From Lichenostomus cassidix (lineage: Eukaryota; Chordata; Aves; Passeriformes; Meliphagidae), in NCBI GenBank assembly GCA_008360975.2, contig CM039184.1, positions 48,946,797 to 49,010,796 of the forward strand: a stretch of DNA of 64,000 nt. The letters are read 5' to 3'. Position numbers and translations under genes: made by a program. How positions within the stretch are numbered: position 1 is the stretch's first letter; every line of letters starts with the position of its first letter. Below are positions 1 to 43,200 of the stretch, one piece after another. The notes beneath the pieces were generated by a model, which saw nothing but the letters and a program-made list of their open reading frames with translations, searched no databases and was not told the origin of the DNA.

Positions 1-29476
<29,476 letters not shown>

Positions 29477-29536
29477 CGCGGACCCGGGGCTGCCAGCGCC
29501 CGCACCGCGCCTGCGCCGCCCGCCCACGGCGCCGCG

Positions 29537-29550
29537 GTTACCGCGGAGAC
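29537..29550 (+). promoter_or_regulatory. WDR19: RFX X-box motif in WDR19 promoter
   Basis: GTTACC GC GGAGAC fits the X-box consensus RYYRCC-N(1-3)-RRNRAC at every position. It lies 61-74 bp upstream of the WDR19 ATG in gene orientation. RFX factors bind X-boxes to activate ciliary genes, and the nematode orthologue of WDR19 (dyf-2) is a known RFX/DAF-19 target. Binding here is inferred, not shown. Confidence 0.75.
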
Positions 29551-29700
29551 GGGCCGGGCTGAGGGCGGGCTGAGGGCGGCACGGCCCGGCCCCGTTCCCC
29601 AGCGGGAGGAGCTCTGCCCGGGCCGCGGGCCCCACAGCGGGGCACGGGCAGCTCTGAGGGGAACATGAGAATTTTCAGATCGCAGGCACGCGGAACGGGC

Positions 29701-31122
29701 TCTGAGCGAGGGAATAAAGGCACACACCCGCCAGCAAAGCCTCTTGAGATCGGCTGTATTCCAACTGCAAAGCTTCATCACAAAGTGTTACCGATTTCTT
29801 TTAAAACAATAAATAGTTCGCCGAGAGGGTTAAAACACACGTTTAAAATTACAAATGTACAAAGGACTTTGGGTATCGGGCACTTCAAACTTTTTAAAAA
29901 AAACAAACAAACCCAAAACATTCAACGAGTTCACATCTTCCCGTTTTTCACGCGCGGTGCTGCTCGGGAAACATAAGGGACAAGGCACGGAAAAGCAAAT
30001 ACAAAAAGGCTTCTCCCGAGAACATTTAGACCGTTCAAAGCAATTCGGTGTAACAGCATAGGGCTCGAGAAAGGCAAATTATAAAGTATCTGACAAAATC
30101 AGGTAATTGTTAAATAAGGTAACTAGTTTGATACAGTCCTGTGAGGCACACGTCACTCTCCCGCAAGATGCTGAACATGCTTCAGTGGTGGCAGTTGAGC
30201 GTCTTGCACGGCTGGGCCCTTTACATTTTTAAATAACCTTACAGGAAAGACAGACAGTTTCTTCATCTTATAAAATTATACTTTTCATAGTAGTGCAAAG
30301 CCTCATGTAATAATGTAATTAGTCTAGACGTAATGGAATGCTTCAAAAATTCCAAAGTGCAAATATTAAATTGGTTAATTGCTAGTCACACTTTAGAATT
30401 CTTCCAATAACTCAAACAAATAGCAAAGTAAATACAAGAACCAAAGTCGAGAAAAAGGTATGATGTTCTGCATCTTGCATAAGAACTTTGAAAACCCAAA
30501 AAGTACACTGGATGTCAAAAATATCTGCCAGAAATTATTAAATAGCAGGTTTCAGTTAGCATAAGACAATATTTAAAATAAGGCTTTGGTTAAATAAAAG
30601 TTTGCTAAGCTAGGAATGATGATCAAAAGTGCAAAAGATTCACCAAATACACAACTTCATTTCCAAGGCAGGCATTACACTGCCATTTACAATGGTTTGC
30701 ATTGGTTTGTCAGCCTGTGCTGTAGTCACTCAGATGCCTATAGCCAAATGCGTTCATTACAGGCAAATTAAATCTATGGGGTCCAATCCTATAATGTTTT
30801 TCACCCAGAGACAGACCCAATTATATCAAAGTATATCCATTTACTGCATCATTGCTGTGCCTGTTTGGGGAAATCAAGGCCCTGGATCCATAACATTTGA
30901 TTATTATAGTGAATTCACTCATTTTCTTAGCGCTTCCTAAACAGAAGTCCTCTGCTGACAACTGGCAGGTCGCAGCTGATTTTCCTACAAGGAGAATTCT
31001 TGTAACATATGCATAACAAAGATAAGTCTTTAAAAAGTGCTTAATATTGGTCTGTAAGAACAACATGTCCATGTCAGCTTCAGACCAAACACTTTGCTGT
31101 GGTAGAGATCCTGTGCCTGGTG
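29701..31122 (-). other. Interval between KLHL5 3' end and WDR19 promoter
   Basis: About 1.4 kb of AT-rich sequence with no recognisable gene, RNA or repeat. It may include a longer KLHL5 3' UTR, but the minus strand shows no canonical AATAAA here below 31,123. Confidence 0.6.
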
Positions 31123-31208
31123 TTTATTAGTGCACTGGTAGTTTGCTTGAGGAAAAAGTAATCCTCTGAGTCTACGCAGGAGAATGTCACCTTCACAGAG
31201 AAAATAAT
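31123..31208 (-). terminator. KLHL5: KLHL5 proximal 3' UTR and candidate poly(A) signal
   Basis: The minus strand carries AATAAA at 31,128-31,123, about 80 bp after the KLHL5 stop codon. It is the only canonical signal I found between the stop and the WDR19 promoter. A longer 3' UTR using a variant signal is possible. Confidence 0.5.
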
Positions 31209-31265
31209 TCAGAGTTTTACAGTCACAACACATGCTCCAGCTCTTCCTAAGCACAGTGGTGCAAC
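31209..31265 (-). CDS. KLHL5: KLHL5 last coding exon, residues 551-568 and stop
   Basis: The 57-nt coding part gives [18 protein letters not shown] then TGA, identical to the end I recall for human KLHL5. The acceptor is tgcttacag, and its upstream tract is a GTTT tetranucleotide repeat. It closes the sixth Kelch blade. The exon is too short to appear as an open frame by itself. Confidence 0.96.
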   Translation of the reverse strand, partial: VAPLCLGRAGACVVTVKL

Positions 31266-34200
31266 CTGTAAGCAAACAAACAAACAAACCATCCGTGAGA
31301 CAAATGAAGTCAGTTTTAAGTATTTTTGCCCCTAATTATATGGCTGCAGCAGAATGACAATACTACCCATGTTCTGTTAACATGACTTACAAATTGGTCC
31401 AAAATTGGATACAAACACACAGAAAAGGTAAAGATATTTTATATGACAGAGTGAAGCACTTTGGAAACAATAGTAAGCCCTAAGGACATCAAGCAATTCT
31501 AATTGATAATTTCAATTTCTTGGTATTACAGGAAAAATAAACCTTTGTTATAGTACAAACTGGATACCTGAGCTAGACAGTCAGACAACTGAGTAAAGGG
31601 TGGTAAATAACGCATTTCTCAGAAACAGAAAATACCAAAAGTTACGGGGGGCAACCTCTCCTTTTTACTTGATTATTTGAGAAAATCCTGTTAAGAGTTC
31701 TTGAAATCAGAATAAATTTCCCAGTCTTTATTCTTTAATTGCAAAAGAAGTTACTTCTGGCAAGACACTTTTCTGCTGAGATTCTGCTGGACTTGAACAG
31801 AGGACAGTAGTTTCTAACACTCTGCTTTGCCTCCCCTTTTAACCTTCATAGTGCTGCAGTGTATGTGAATAGCACAGCACGTGGTACAGAGATTATCCTG
31901 AAGGCAAAAAGCTTGTTTATGCCAACTCCCCTACTTTTTTTTCCCTAGGAACAATGGACTCTGTGGCTCTGACTACATTCACCTGAGAAAATTCCACTAC
32001 TTTCTCCTGAGTTGTGTGAAGATGAAGCGGTGGCAGACTCCCGACATAACAAAAGAGAAGGGAGGTACACAAATATTTCCAAATTGCTCTGGGAAGGGTT
32101 TGAAACTATCCTATATACTGGGATCACGGCATTCAGTGAGATACAGAGGATCAAGGCTAAGGCTCCGAAGGTACATTCAGATGGTCACCACCTAGACATG
32201 TGAGATTCATTTAGGTGCAATGGTGAGAAGCACCGTTTCTCTCCTCCGGTGAGAAGCAGTTTCTGTCCTCTGGTACACAGGTTGTTTATTTTTGTTAGCA
32301 GGACTCATAGTGCCATGGGTTATCATTAACAGTATCAGTGAAGGCCCCAAGCTCTGATGAGCCTACTTGATGAGTTGTGTTTTAAGAACTTCCAGCTGTA
32401 TGAAATGGGGGGAAATGAACAGCTGAACTTTTTGTGTCACAGAGATTTTGGTAAACAGCAGTTTAGTTCTCTTTTTGAATGAAGAATTTGGGGCTATTAC
32501 CAGGATCACATGTTCAAGTGGTTGAGAATTCAGCTGCCTAAATACTGGTATCTGATGCTATTTCAGGTGAGCGTGGACATTTATCCTGGTCTGCAACCAG
32601 ACTCTAGGAGGCCCTTGGTCTTTCATAGATTCTGTGCTGTATCTGCCAACCTTCTGTGGATGTAGATGCCTTAGGGTATCTCAAATGGCATTAGATACCA
32701 AAGGACAGTCAGCTCAGGATGTCCTTGTGTGTGCTCTTCCTACAGAGCGACACAGTCCTGGAGCTATATACAAGTAACCAAGCTCTGAACTGACTGTAAT
32801 GGTTTCTGAGCATGAACTGAAGAATTATTTTCATTTTAAAGCTGCAGTATGGTAAAGGCTTTCTGAAAGTTGCATACACTGTATATAGCACCCACCTCAG
32901 GAAGGGATTATTTAAGAAAAAATGACCAACACCTTGAACGAATCAATGTTGAGAGACACATTAGAGCTAAAACTAATCTACATTTATAATTTATCTTCAG
33001 AAGAGGAAGTCATGTAAACAGAATTCTTTATGACAGTTTGGGGAACATGTCAATACATTTTATTAAAAGTAGCTGAAATTGTCAAAGAAAATAGATATAC
33101 TCTTGCCAAAGAAAGAGGGTAGTTTATTAGAAATTAACCAATGTCTGTTCAAGATAAATCAACCAATGTCTGTTCAAGATAAATCATCTCAAGATGGTAC
33201 ACAAAGGAAAAAAAGAGAGACAACAGACTAGTAAGAAAGTTATTTTTACGGAAGTATTGGAATTCTCCTTGTAAAAAATGGCATATTTGAAATAACAATA
33301 TTAATGGTAGTGTATGGTCTGATCAAAAACTATACCTGTGTCCATTCATTTGTCTGGGGATCATAAGATTCCACTGTATTAAGATATGTTTGACCATCAT
33401 ATCCTCCAACAGCGTACAACTTGTCACCAAGAAGACACACTCCCACTGCATCTCTGCTAATGCTCATAGAGGCCACAGCAGTCCACATATCAGTTTTGGG
33501 ATCATACCTGAAAGATAACTTGTGTTACGCTCTAAAACTGTTACCAATATTCAACAACAACAAAAAAAAAAGTACTGGAATTGGTGCTGCCCAGGTGGTA
33601 GAAAACAGGACAGTACAGATTTGGGTGTTAATTTCAAAAGACTTTCCCTCCCTCAATTCCCCTCCCTTTGAAAGTCTTTCTTTAGTCATCGGGTAACACA
33701 GTCACTACTAGACAGATATCTACTTTGCGCTGCTTTCCATATAGTAATACAGACATATACAACTGCTCTTATTACATTTTGTATGTCTAAACACACCACG
33801 CTGCAGACAGTTCTGCTGCTACACTGCAGGGGAGCAAGTGCTTGCTCTAAGTGGTAATTATTGAAGCAAAGGCTGGTAAAATTTGGTTTGGTACTAAGAT
33901 TACCATTACTAAGATTATAATTTTCAAAAATATGACACTCAAAACAGTTTGAGAAAATTCTGTGGGAAATGCAAAACCCTTAAGACAATTTACAGCACTT
34001 TTGAAATCAGAAGGATCAGCACAGTAAACACAGATGGTTTAATAAAAAACATTAAGTGTAGCTCTAGAACATTATCAATATTCTTTACAAGTCAAATTGA
34101 GAACTACATAGGAGACTCCATGCTCTGCTTATGTCAAGGAATATATTTTAATCTGACTGAAAGAGACAATCTTTTTTAAGATTACAGATGCTTACAGCAG

Positions 34201-37200
34201 AACTCATGTAATTACAGAGCTCTGAAGGGCTCTAAAGAACTATATTAAGAAAGTAATTATTTGGTTAAGAGGCCATCCTAAGATCATACTTAAAACAGTG
34301 TTGAAAGACACTAGTCTTTTTTTTTTTGACTGAAGAACATAGATTCAAAGAGCTCTAACAATTTTATTTGCTGTCCTCTAATCAAAGTATTACACAAATG
34401 CATGCAAACATAACTGTAACACGAAAACACTACCTGAAGCACATATGCAAATAGAAAAGGGTGATTAGTAAGCTGCATCTAGAAATTACTATTCCAATTA
34501 TTTTATAATTTATAAACATTTGCATTTATCTGAGAAAAGCAACTTTTATTACAAAATATAATTCAGAAACTTAATGTGGTTATAAAAATCCTGATTTTTT
34601 AAATTAATATTCCTTAACTCTTTAATTTTTTTAAGAAACTAGTTCCATGAATTTGATGGTCTTCAATTTCAACTCACTAAAAGAGCAGGGACAAAATGCA
34701 TTACAAGATGATTCCTATTTATTGAAGTTATGAGTTCTGTAACTTTGTTTCAGAGAACACTGATGTAGAAAAATACATAGACTTACTGCTTCTCTTGGGC
34801 TTCTGATATCTGTATTGCCCTAAAAATTTGGTATTTGCCAAGAAGTAGCTTCCTATCTGTAAACGTTTCTAGGGTCTTTTCAGTGCAATTTCCACATGTT
34901 AAGGGGTGTGGGCCACACTGTATTTTCAGTTCCACTAGGACTCTGAAAGTTTGAAAACCACAGCTCTCTTGCGGTGGTTTTTTTGAGGTGTGGTTTTTTT
35001 ATTTTGTTTTGTGGTTTTTTGTTTGTTTGGGGTTTTTTGGGGGTGAAGGGTGAAACATACCTCCTGGCATTAATAGATTTAGTAAAAGAAGAATATGGGC
35101 AGTGAAGACTTATGGCAAGTGTTGGGAGATAACAGGGAAGAAGAAAAGTTTTACAGCTGGTGGCGGGGAGCAGGGAGAGAATTAAAGCATATTTCAGAAA
35201 TACCTAAAATGCCAGTGAAGATTTAATGCAGTGCATTAGGAAGTATTTACTGTATTTCAGAATTATTTTATGGATCACATGTGCTTCTGCAATTTGTGAT
35301 ACCATCATTCATTAATCACTTTACTTAAAGACATACCAACTTAGGAAGGATAGAATTACATGCCAGTTTTCCGGTGTCATTAGGGGATACAAGAAAGAAT
35401 AAGAGATATAAGGATCCATGAAACCTTACTGTCATTATATAAAAATTTGAAAGTTATTATATGGATAGAGACTTCTTGCCTGAAAGAAGATCTGCTTCAT
35501 TTTTAAAAGCATTCAATTCGAAGTTATTTCAGTTATCAAACATAATTCATTCAATGAGATTGTAAAAATAATCTAGATGAATTGCATTAAGGAGAATTTG
35601 CTTTAAATAATCCGTCCTAGTAACATTTTGAATAATGTATGACTACACAGCATATTTTTATATACATTTCCTCTGTTCATGGTAAAAATAACACCTATCT
35701 TATTGGGTTTCTACTTACAGCTCTTTCCATAAATCACTCCATAGACTAGCACTATTAGAATCACATAGCAGGACATTCCTTCATCAGGATATTACCTTTC
35801 TACGCAGTCTGACAGCCTGGATGTTAAGTTGGATGCTGGAGCATCATGGCCACCTATTGCATACAAGAACCCATTCCAGGTGGTTACACCTACACCACCT
35901 CTTCTTTTTGACATCTGGGCACAGAGAGTCCATTTGTTTGTATGAGGATCAAAACATTCTACTGACTTAAGACAAGAACTTCCATCTCGACCACCAACTG
36001 CATAAAGCCTACAAAAGAAAAAAAAAAAAAAAGAAAAAAAAAGTTGTCTGAATAAAGACAATTTCTAGTAAAACATGAAGGATTTCCAAGTTTGTTAAAA
36101 CGGGAAGTTTAGAAGGAGACATTCAACTTTCAACAGACTGTTCTGTTGTGAAAACTCAGGTAAGATTTTGCTCCAGTCTTTACCTATTGTAACAATCAAT
36201 GCATAATAACAATAATTTACAGAAAATTGAATATATTACACAGCATTTATGTTCCAACCTATGCCTATAGCTAACAATTTAAAAATTATTCAGAATGTGA
36301 CTTGCAGGGTCAGAAGGATAAATTCAGTAAATCTGTGCATGCATGAACTCTACCCTGCCTCATCTTAAGCATTGAAATGTTTTTCTGGGCCTGGGTTTTA
36401 GTTCATGACTGACAACACTATGTTAAATCCCTCACACCCACTAGGTGGCCCAATTTGCTTAGTCCTAACAAAAAGGTTTTTGGCATTTGGTACAAACAAA
36501 GGATTTCAGTTATTTGGAAGGGCTGAAATGAATGAAAAAAAATGGATTTAGGAGGACTCAATCACTGTTGAATCTTTGAAACTAATCAAATAATCAAATT
36601 TGATAAAGAGTTTGTGAACAGAGTTTATGAGCAATCTAGGCATAGCAGCAGACATGTCCAGCACTATTATTTGGAAAAGTAGGAACACAGAAGCCATTCT
36701 AAAAAGGAAGCAACGCATCAGAAGTAAAATCCAGTGAGAGGTCACCTGAAATAACATTAACAAAATCCTTTCAGAGCCTAACTATGGTTAAATAATCAAA
36801 TAAACATTAGATACTGTACATAATGATAGTGTGAACAATTTACAACAGCTACCATGAAGCACTATTCAAGATGTCCTCAGTCTGGGTAATAATATGGTTT
36901 GATTTTTAAAAACACTGACAAGAAACTTAAATACAAACATCTTGTAAATATGGTTGATCTAATTGTTCTCAGTAACAATTTTAATACCCTTAAAAAAATT
37001 CTATGGAAGTTCCCATGTTTAGTAACACAACTTGTTTTAAGGTAAGCAATGTACTGAAGGTTACTGTAAAAGTCTGTTACAGATCCATAAAGTTCATGAC
37101 TAAAATCAATCCTTTATACAACACAACATTTACATGACGCTCTCCACTTTACCTTCCCCCAAAACATGAGAGAGTTTTGATCACTTATGCAGTGATTTCA

Positions 37201-40200
37201 CATTCTGGACATGGAGAAAGACATATTAATTTCTCTATATGAAGGTTTTGATCCAATCCTCTGAAACATACCAAGTTACAGAGAGATGTTACTAGAAATT
37301 GCAGAAGTTACTGCTCCCACATCTGAAATATGGCATGCATGTTTAAATTGTGAGCTGTAGTCATCTCATGTTGTTGCCTCCATTAAGAGTCTAGGCAATG
37401 TTCTGTAATAATAGGGAAACATGAGGCTCTAATTCTGGTGCTTTTCATCACACCTGGGACCCTCTGCTGAATACCTAGGAAGCTTTAGACCTAACTACGG
37501 CGTCTGAGACTGCAGTCCCAAGGCAGCCAAGGCACTCTGCTTCCCGGTTGTTTATCCCTCCTTCCTGTAGGCAGTGAGCATTTCTACTCATTCTTGGACT
37601 TGTTCCAGATCTCACAGAACCCTTTGCAGGTGTCTTTTAGCTGTACTAATTTACCAGTGACTAGGCTTCCAATTAAAAAAAAAAAAGTGTGAAAAACTTT
37701 TTTAACCTGACAACATTCAAATAGCTCAAGGGAGATGCATCAGATAGCGCATAAGCAGGAAGTAAAAATTTGTGGACAATAGAGTAAATATTCTGCCACA
37801 ACCGCAATACTACTCAGTAAATCAGTAGCCTTGTCTACTGTGGTATTATTACTGTAGTGACCCTGGCAAAACATGGCTTGCTCCTCTCTCCACCCCCAAA
37901 GCAGGGGCACTTCTTTGGTAAGAATTGCATCTTCAACGGTGTAGGTGCATACACAGGTGAAACTAAGCTTAATTAAGGGTGAAGTGAGAAACTAGATTTG
38001 TTAATTTAGCTTGAATTGCTAACTTAGTGGTTAGCCTTAGGTATATTTAATGCTGAAGCAGTAAGTTTATTCATCAACAGTAATTCTGAATCTGCATTTC
38101 TGTAGCTTCAATAAACCACACTGTTTGTGGGTGTGTGACTGTGAAAGTGTTGAATGCAACCAGACTTAGAACGCTGAACTGGTTATAAACAGAAATTAGG
38201 CCCAGCTGCACCCAGCCCCTGGGATCTCTGGGGACCTGCTGGAATGCAAGGGGGATTATTTTCTGCCAAGTTTCATATTCTAATGCAGCAGGTTCTTGGT
38301 ATGAGAAAGACCTTGCCATACTGGAGCAAGTCCAGCTGAGGTCAGTAAGATGACGAGGGAGATAGAACACTTGACATACAGCTGTAATGCTGTGGAGAAG
38401 CTTGCTTGACCCAGCACAGTATCTTTTCTGTGAATGAAGAAACTTGGCTCTTAATGCTACCAACTGGTATCTATCAAGAGAAATAATTAGTAGTCATTTA
38501 GGATGGCCCTGTAATTATATTAAAATCATGAGATTTTAAATTTGAAAATGGAAATCGCCTTCACATACTTTCCATTTAATATTGCTACACCAACAGTGCT
38601 CCTGGGAGTTGACATACTAGCTACGAAGTTCCACTGACGAGCCTGTGGATCCCATCTTTCTACTGTATTCAGGTAGCTCCATCCATCATGTCCTCCTACA
38701 GCATACATGGGACCTTCCAATACAGCTACTCCTAAAAAACAGATATGGAAAACAATTGCTTCTGGATAAGAGGACTAAAGATCAGAATTTCTTAGTGACA
38801 GTCCACTGTGCACCACAAAATACTTTAAAAAGAAAAAAATTTCTTTTGGTAGCCAGTGCTACCAAATATAGTCTTCAATATAATCTGAAGGAGGAAAGAC
38901 ATTGAACAAGCAGCTGGCATTAAAACAAAATTTCCACCCCCCTAAACTTAATTTCTGAATGTTTTTTTGATCAATCCTAAAACAGATAACCTTTAAAAAA
39001 TATGCATTTAGCCTTTACAGAACTGTACATACCAAGACCATGACGATGAGTGGACATAGGTGGCATTACACTCCAAGTTTTTGATCTAGGGTTGTAACAC
39101 TCCACGGTATTCAATGTTTTCAGTCCATCTCTGCCACCAACAACATACAATTTATCATCTAAGACTGCAACTCCAAATTGTAATCTTCGCCCATTCATGT
39201 TTGCAACTGGAGTCCATGTGTTGGTACGAAGTTCATATTTTTCAATGCTTGTAGCTCCTGAAAGACAATATTTGCAAGTTATACATGAAAAAAAAAAACT
39301 CTGAAGTATTAGGATAGTTTTTATCTCAGCAATATGCTGATCCCACAAGACACCATGATATCCTGCAGCATGTCCTTAAGTCTGTGTAAACAAATAGTCT
39401 TTTTTGACTTCCTCAGCAATTACCTGCACCTTTATAAAGGATGACTTTCCTGGTGATTTTCAACACAAAAAGCAGAGGTTTTTTTAACTGCTTTCCAGAA
39501 TCAAGCCTAGAAATAGAAATATTAGGAATATAAAACAACTATATATTGAAATCAACTGTTTGGTCATATTAGACAAAAAAAGCTGAAGGTATGTGGCATG
39601 AAGTACTGAAAACCAACTTTAAAACAAGTTAAAGAAAAAACTTTCTCTGCCATATCTTTCCTAACTTGCCAGATTCCTTCTAATTACCAGTAAACAATAT
39701 GGAAGTTTCTATGAAAAAAATAATCCAAGTAGTTGTGACAGAATTATTTAACAATTAGTCAGAATATTTTTGGGTTTTTGGGGTTTTTTTAAAGCATGTG
39801 CAGGTTACCTGAGTGCCCTTTTAGTCTTTTTCTTCCTCTTCCAAATTACTGCCCACTCAATTAAATAAAGATTAGTTTTCATTCAATTAAACACTTCACA
39901 ACTCAGAAATCAGCTATTCCTTTGGTAATTTCAAATCAATCATAATTCTAGATTCCAGAATATTTACAGTAGTATCAAAGATATTTAGGCCTTTATAACC
40001 TAATAAACAGTATACAGTTTAGATGTTTCATGTCCTGTACTACAGAATTCTTGAATTTTAGATTTAACATCTTGTAAAAAAATCTATCAAACATTTCTTT
40101 TAAAAAGAACCAAAACAGCTCATCAACTAAAAATTACATAAGTCAATACCTTTTGTTGCATCCATTCCTCCAACGGCAAACAAAACGCCCACTGTAGATT

Positions 40201-43200
40201 TTCTAGGTTTGGTGCGAGGGCTTTGCAACATAGGTCGTCTCTCTGGCAACAGATGGTACTTCATTGCTTCCATAATGAGTTTTTGACATTCAATGTCATC
40301 CCTAAAGAGTGCGTTGTTCTCCATATCTGCCAGAAACTGTGAAAAAGAAAGAAAATCAAGCAAGCTGTATTGCTATAAACCACATGAAGAATAAAACTAT
40401 GATTACCAAGATAATATTTTATACAAACGCTTCCACTGCCTGATTGAAAATCTCTGTATTTTCAAAATGGTCACATAAAACCGGCTAGGGTAAAAATAAA
40501 CTTTTAACTAACAGAACATTCACATTTTAAGCTAAACCATTAAATAATTAAATAAATATTAAAAGAGGAAGGCCATCTGATCTTCATGGATAATTTAAGC
40601 TTAATGATCCAAAGGAAGGAAACATAATCTCCTCACGTTCCAGTGCCATAGAGGAATGTTCAAGAAAATGGAAACAGGCTCTGCGTATGTAAGTCAGTTC
40701 AACCTCATGCTTTTATTCTGAAATCCACCCAATGCAGAGGTCTGTAAAAGCCCTTTCAGCTCAGGCTGAGTATTTTAATATATATTCTGTTCCTCATTCT
40801 GACAGTGACCCAGATCACAGTGTATCGCTTAACACAAGCCTTTGTTGAAATTTTTGTATCAAGCTTGCAAGTAAATTTGGCAAGTTTTAAATCTTAAATA
40901 TGACTTAAATAAAATTCAACTGAAGACTACTAATAAAAGTTTTTAAGTTCAAAGATTCTGGAGTGGTATGGAGTACTCCATATTTACCAAACTGCAGAAA
41001 TAAAAATATTATTAGTATGTTGAGAGTCACAGTTCTGTTTATTAGAAGTCTGGACAACTGGCTTTTTTCTGAGCTGCAAAACATGGCATGAATAACAGAG
41101 AGAAAACCAAATGAAGTGCCCTGTTGGGACTTGGACAGTTGTCAGAAAAAGAGGGAGAAAAAAAGGCAGATGCCTCTGAAAATTCAAAATCCAAACACTT
41201 TGTGAATATTAGACATGAAAGCCCACAAACCAGAATGAGATGTCATTGTTGAGCTGTTGACAGCCAACCAATAACAGATACAAAACTGCTGTGACATCAG
41301 TCATCAGAAGTACTAAAGGGACTCGCTGTGAAATAGTTGTGCACAATATGGTCTGAATAACCCTGGCTCAAAGCTGCCTTAGGGCTACAAAGTGGCAAAT
41401 ATGACAACCATGGTTCCAGAAGAGATACAGGTTAAGTACAGATTGCTAAGCCTAAACACCTCAGTTATCAGGCAAATCTATACAAAATATGACAGAACAC
41501 ATAATTAACAATCACAGTGAGAATAAAAAACATTTTCAAAGCCCTTCATCAGTGACTTTTCAGAAAACTAAGACTTTTGCAGCATTTCTCTAATTGGCTA
41601 TTATTTAAAATAGCAAATGAAAAGTGTTCTCATGTAAACTAGTAGAGGGAACTTTATCTCATTCTTTTTTTTCATACCTCTCGTTTCTTCTTTTGACTCA
41701 AAAGCACCACTTGTATCACTTCACAGGGACACTTTGTGATTACAAAATAATAAACTAAAAGCTGTCTTTTCACTGCTAGTGTGCAATGCTATAAAATTGC
41801 ACACAGTTAAAAAAGTATAAAAAATAAATAAATTAATTACTACTGTCCTAAATCAGACACTGTCACAGCTGCATGCATGAAAACTAAGGCTTGTACATAA
41901 CATGACCAATTCAGAGTTACCATATATTTTTCTGATGGACAAGTAGCATTTAATATTTAAAGAAACACTATGTGTGAATGTGAGTTCTGCAACAACCAGA
42001 TGCAACCTACATTTTCTACAGTTTCTAACCCACTCAACCTATAAAGAATTTCTCACAGCACACAGTCTCAGTCTCTGAAAGCAACTTTATTTCATTTAAA
42101 AAGAAATGCAATCTAGGTTTTGTAGGCTCTTGAAACTAAAACTACTAGAATTATTCCTCACTCAAAGAACGTGGAATAGGCTTACTGAAATGAAAGCAAT
42201 TTTTTCCAAAGTTTTATTTTTTACATAGCTCCTTGTACTAAAAACATTTCTAACAGCATTTACAAATGACATCTTAGCATGAAATCATAGTAATTGTAAA
42301 TCTGATAAGGAGAAAGGTAGTACAGATTCTCCAGTACTAAGAACTTCTGTCTAAAAGGAATCTGAGCCAACTCGTAATTCCAAAATTGCTAAATCATCTT
42401 TTTCATTGTTTACCAGAGATGTGATATTTGCCACCTTACAGCTTAAGAGACTGACAAATATTCATCTTTCGCAAAAGGAAGCCTACAAATATTTAGGGCA
42501 TTGCTTGAATTAACCAGAGAGATGACAGAATGCTATCTACAAAGAGTTGCATAAAACCAACCAATAAAACTAACTAATCATTATGATTTTTTTGCTTCCA
42601 TTGCTACAGTTTCGCAGTATTTCCTGAAGATTTTTTTAAAGTGTATTTGCATCTCTGCATGCAACATTATTGACTTCAGCAAGTTGCTCAATTTTCTAAT
42701 TTGATTTCTTTTGAATATCTTTAACTCATCAATCATAAAATTGAAAAGAGTTTAATGATGTTATATTTACTGCCAGATTGCCTAATTTCACATGATCATT
42801 AAGAAAAACATGATTCTGAAAACATTAAGACTATTTTGGGCACTTCAAGTAAGTTTACCCATCCACTGATCATTTCCATATTAAAATCACAGCTTTAATA
42901 CTTTAATTTGTTAAAGAAAGTAATAAATAAAAAGGTAACAGAAAATTTTTGTCTTAGAAGTAGAAGTATGTATTTGGAGATGACATGAAAAATTAAAGGT
43001 AAAATAATAAGTAAAATATAGTTTTGCTTTTGTGTTTCGTCTTGCAATTTTCCTAATCAGTTATGAAGTGGACACAATTTTAATCAGTACAGATTTCCAG
43101 GGCAAATTCTGTATTTTCAGTTTCTAAAGATGTTTCAATTACTGCCAATTAAGTAAAACGAATATAGCTCAGTTATCAATTGATTAAATGTTCAACAAAA

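Larger units (their letters stand above)
31291..33335 (-). other. KLHL5: KLHL5 last intron
   Basis: A 2.07-kb intron with no recognised interspersed repeat. It holds two short tandem duplications, at 32,222-32,271 and 33,136-33,185, listed separately. Confidence 0.6.

Noticed and set aside
38074..38463. 129-codon minus-strand frame next to a KLHL5 exon
   Set aside because: It does not continue the Kelch frame, contains no Kelch features, and the adjoining exon has a good donor at 38,568. Treated as intron.
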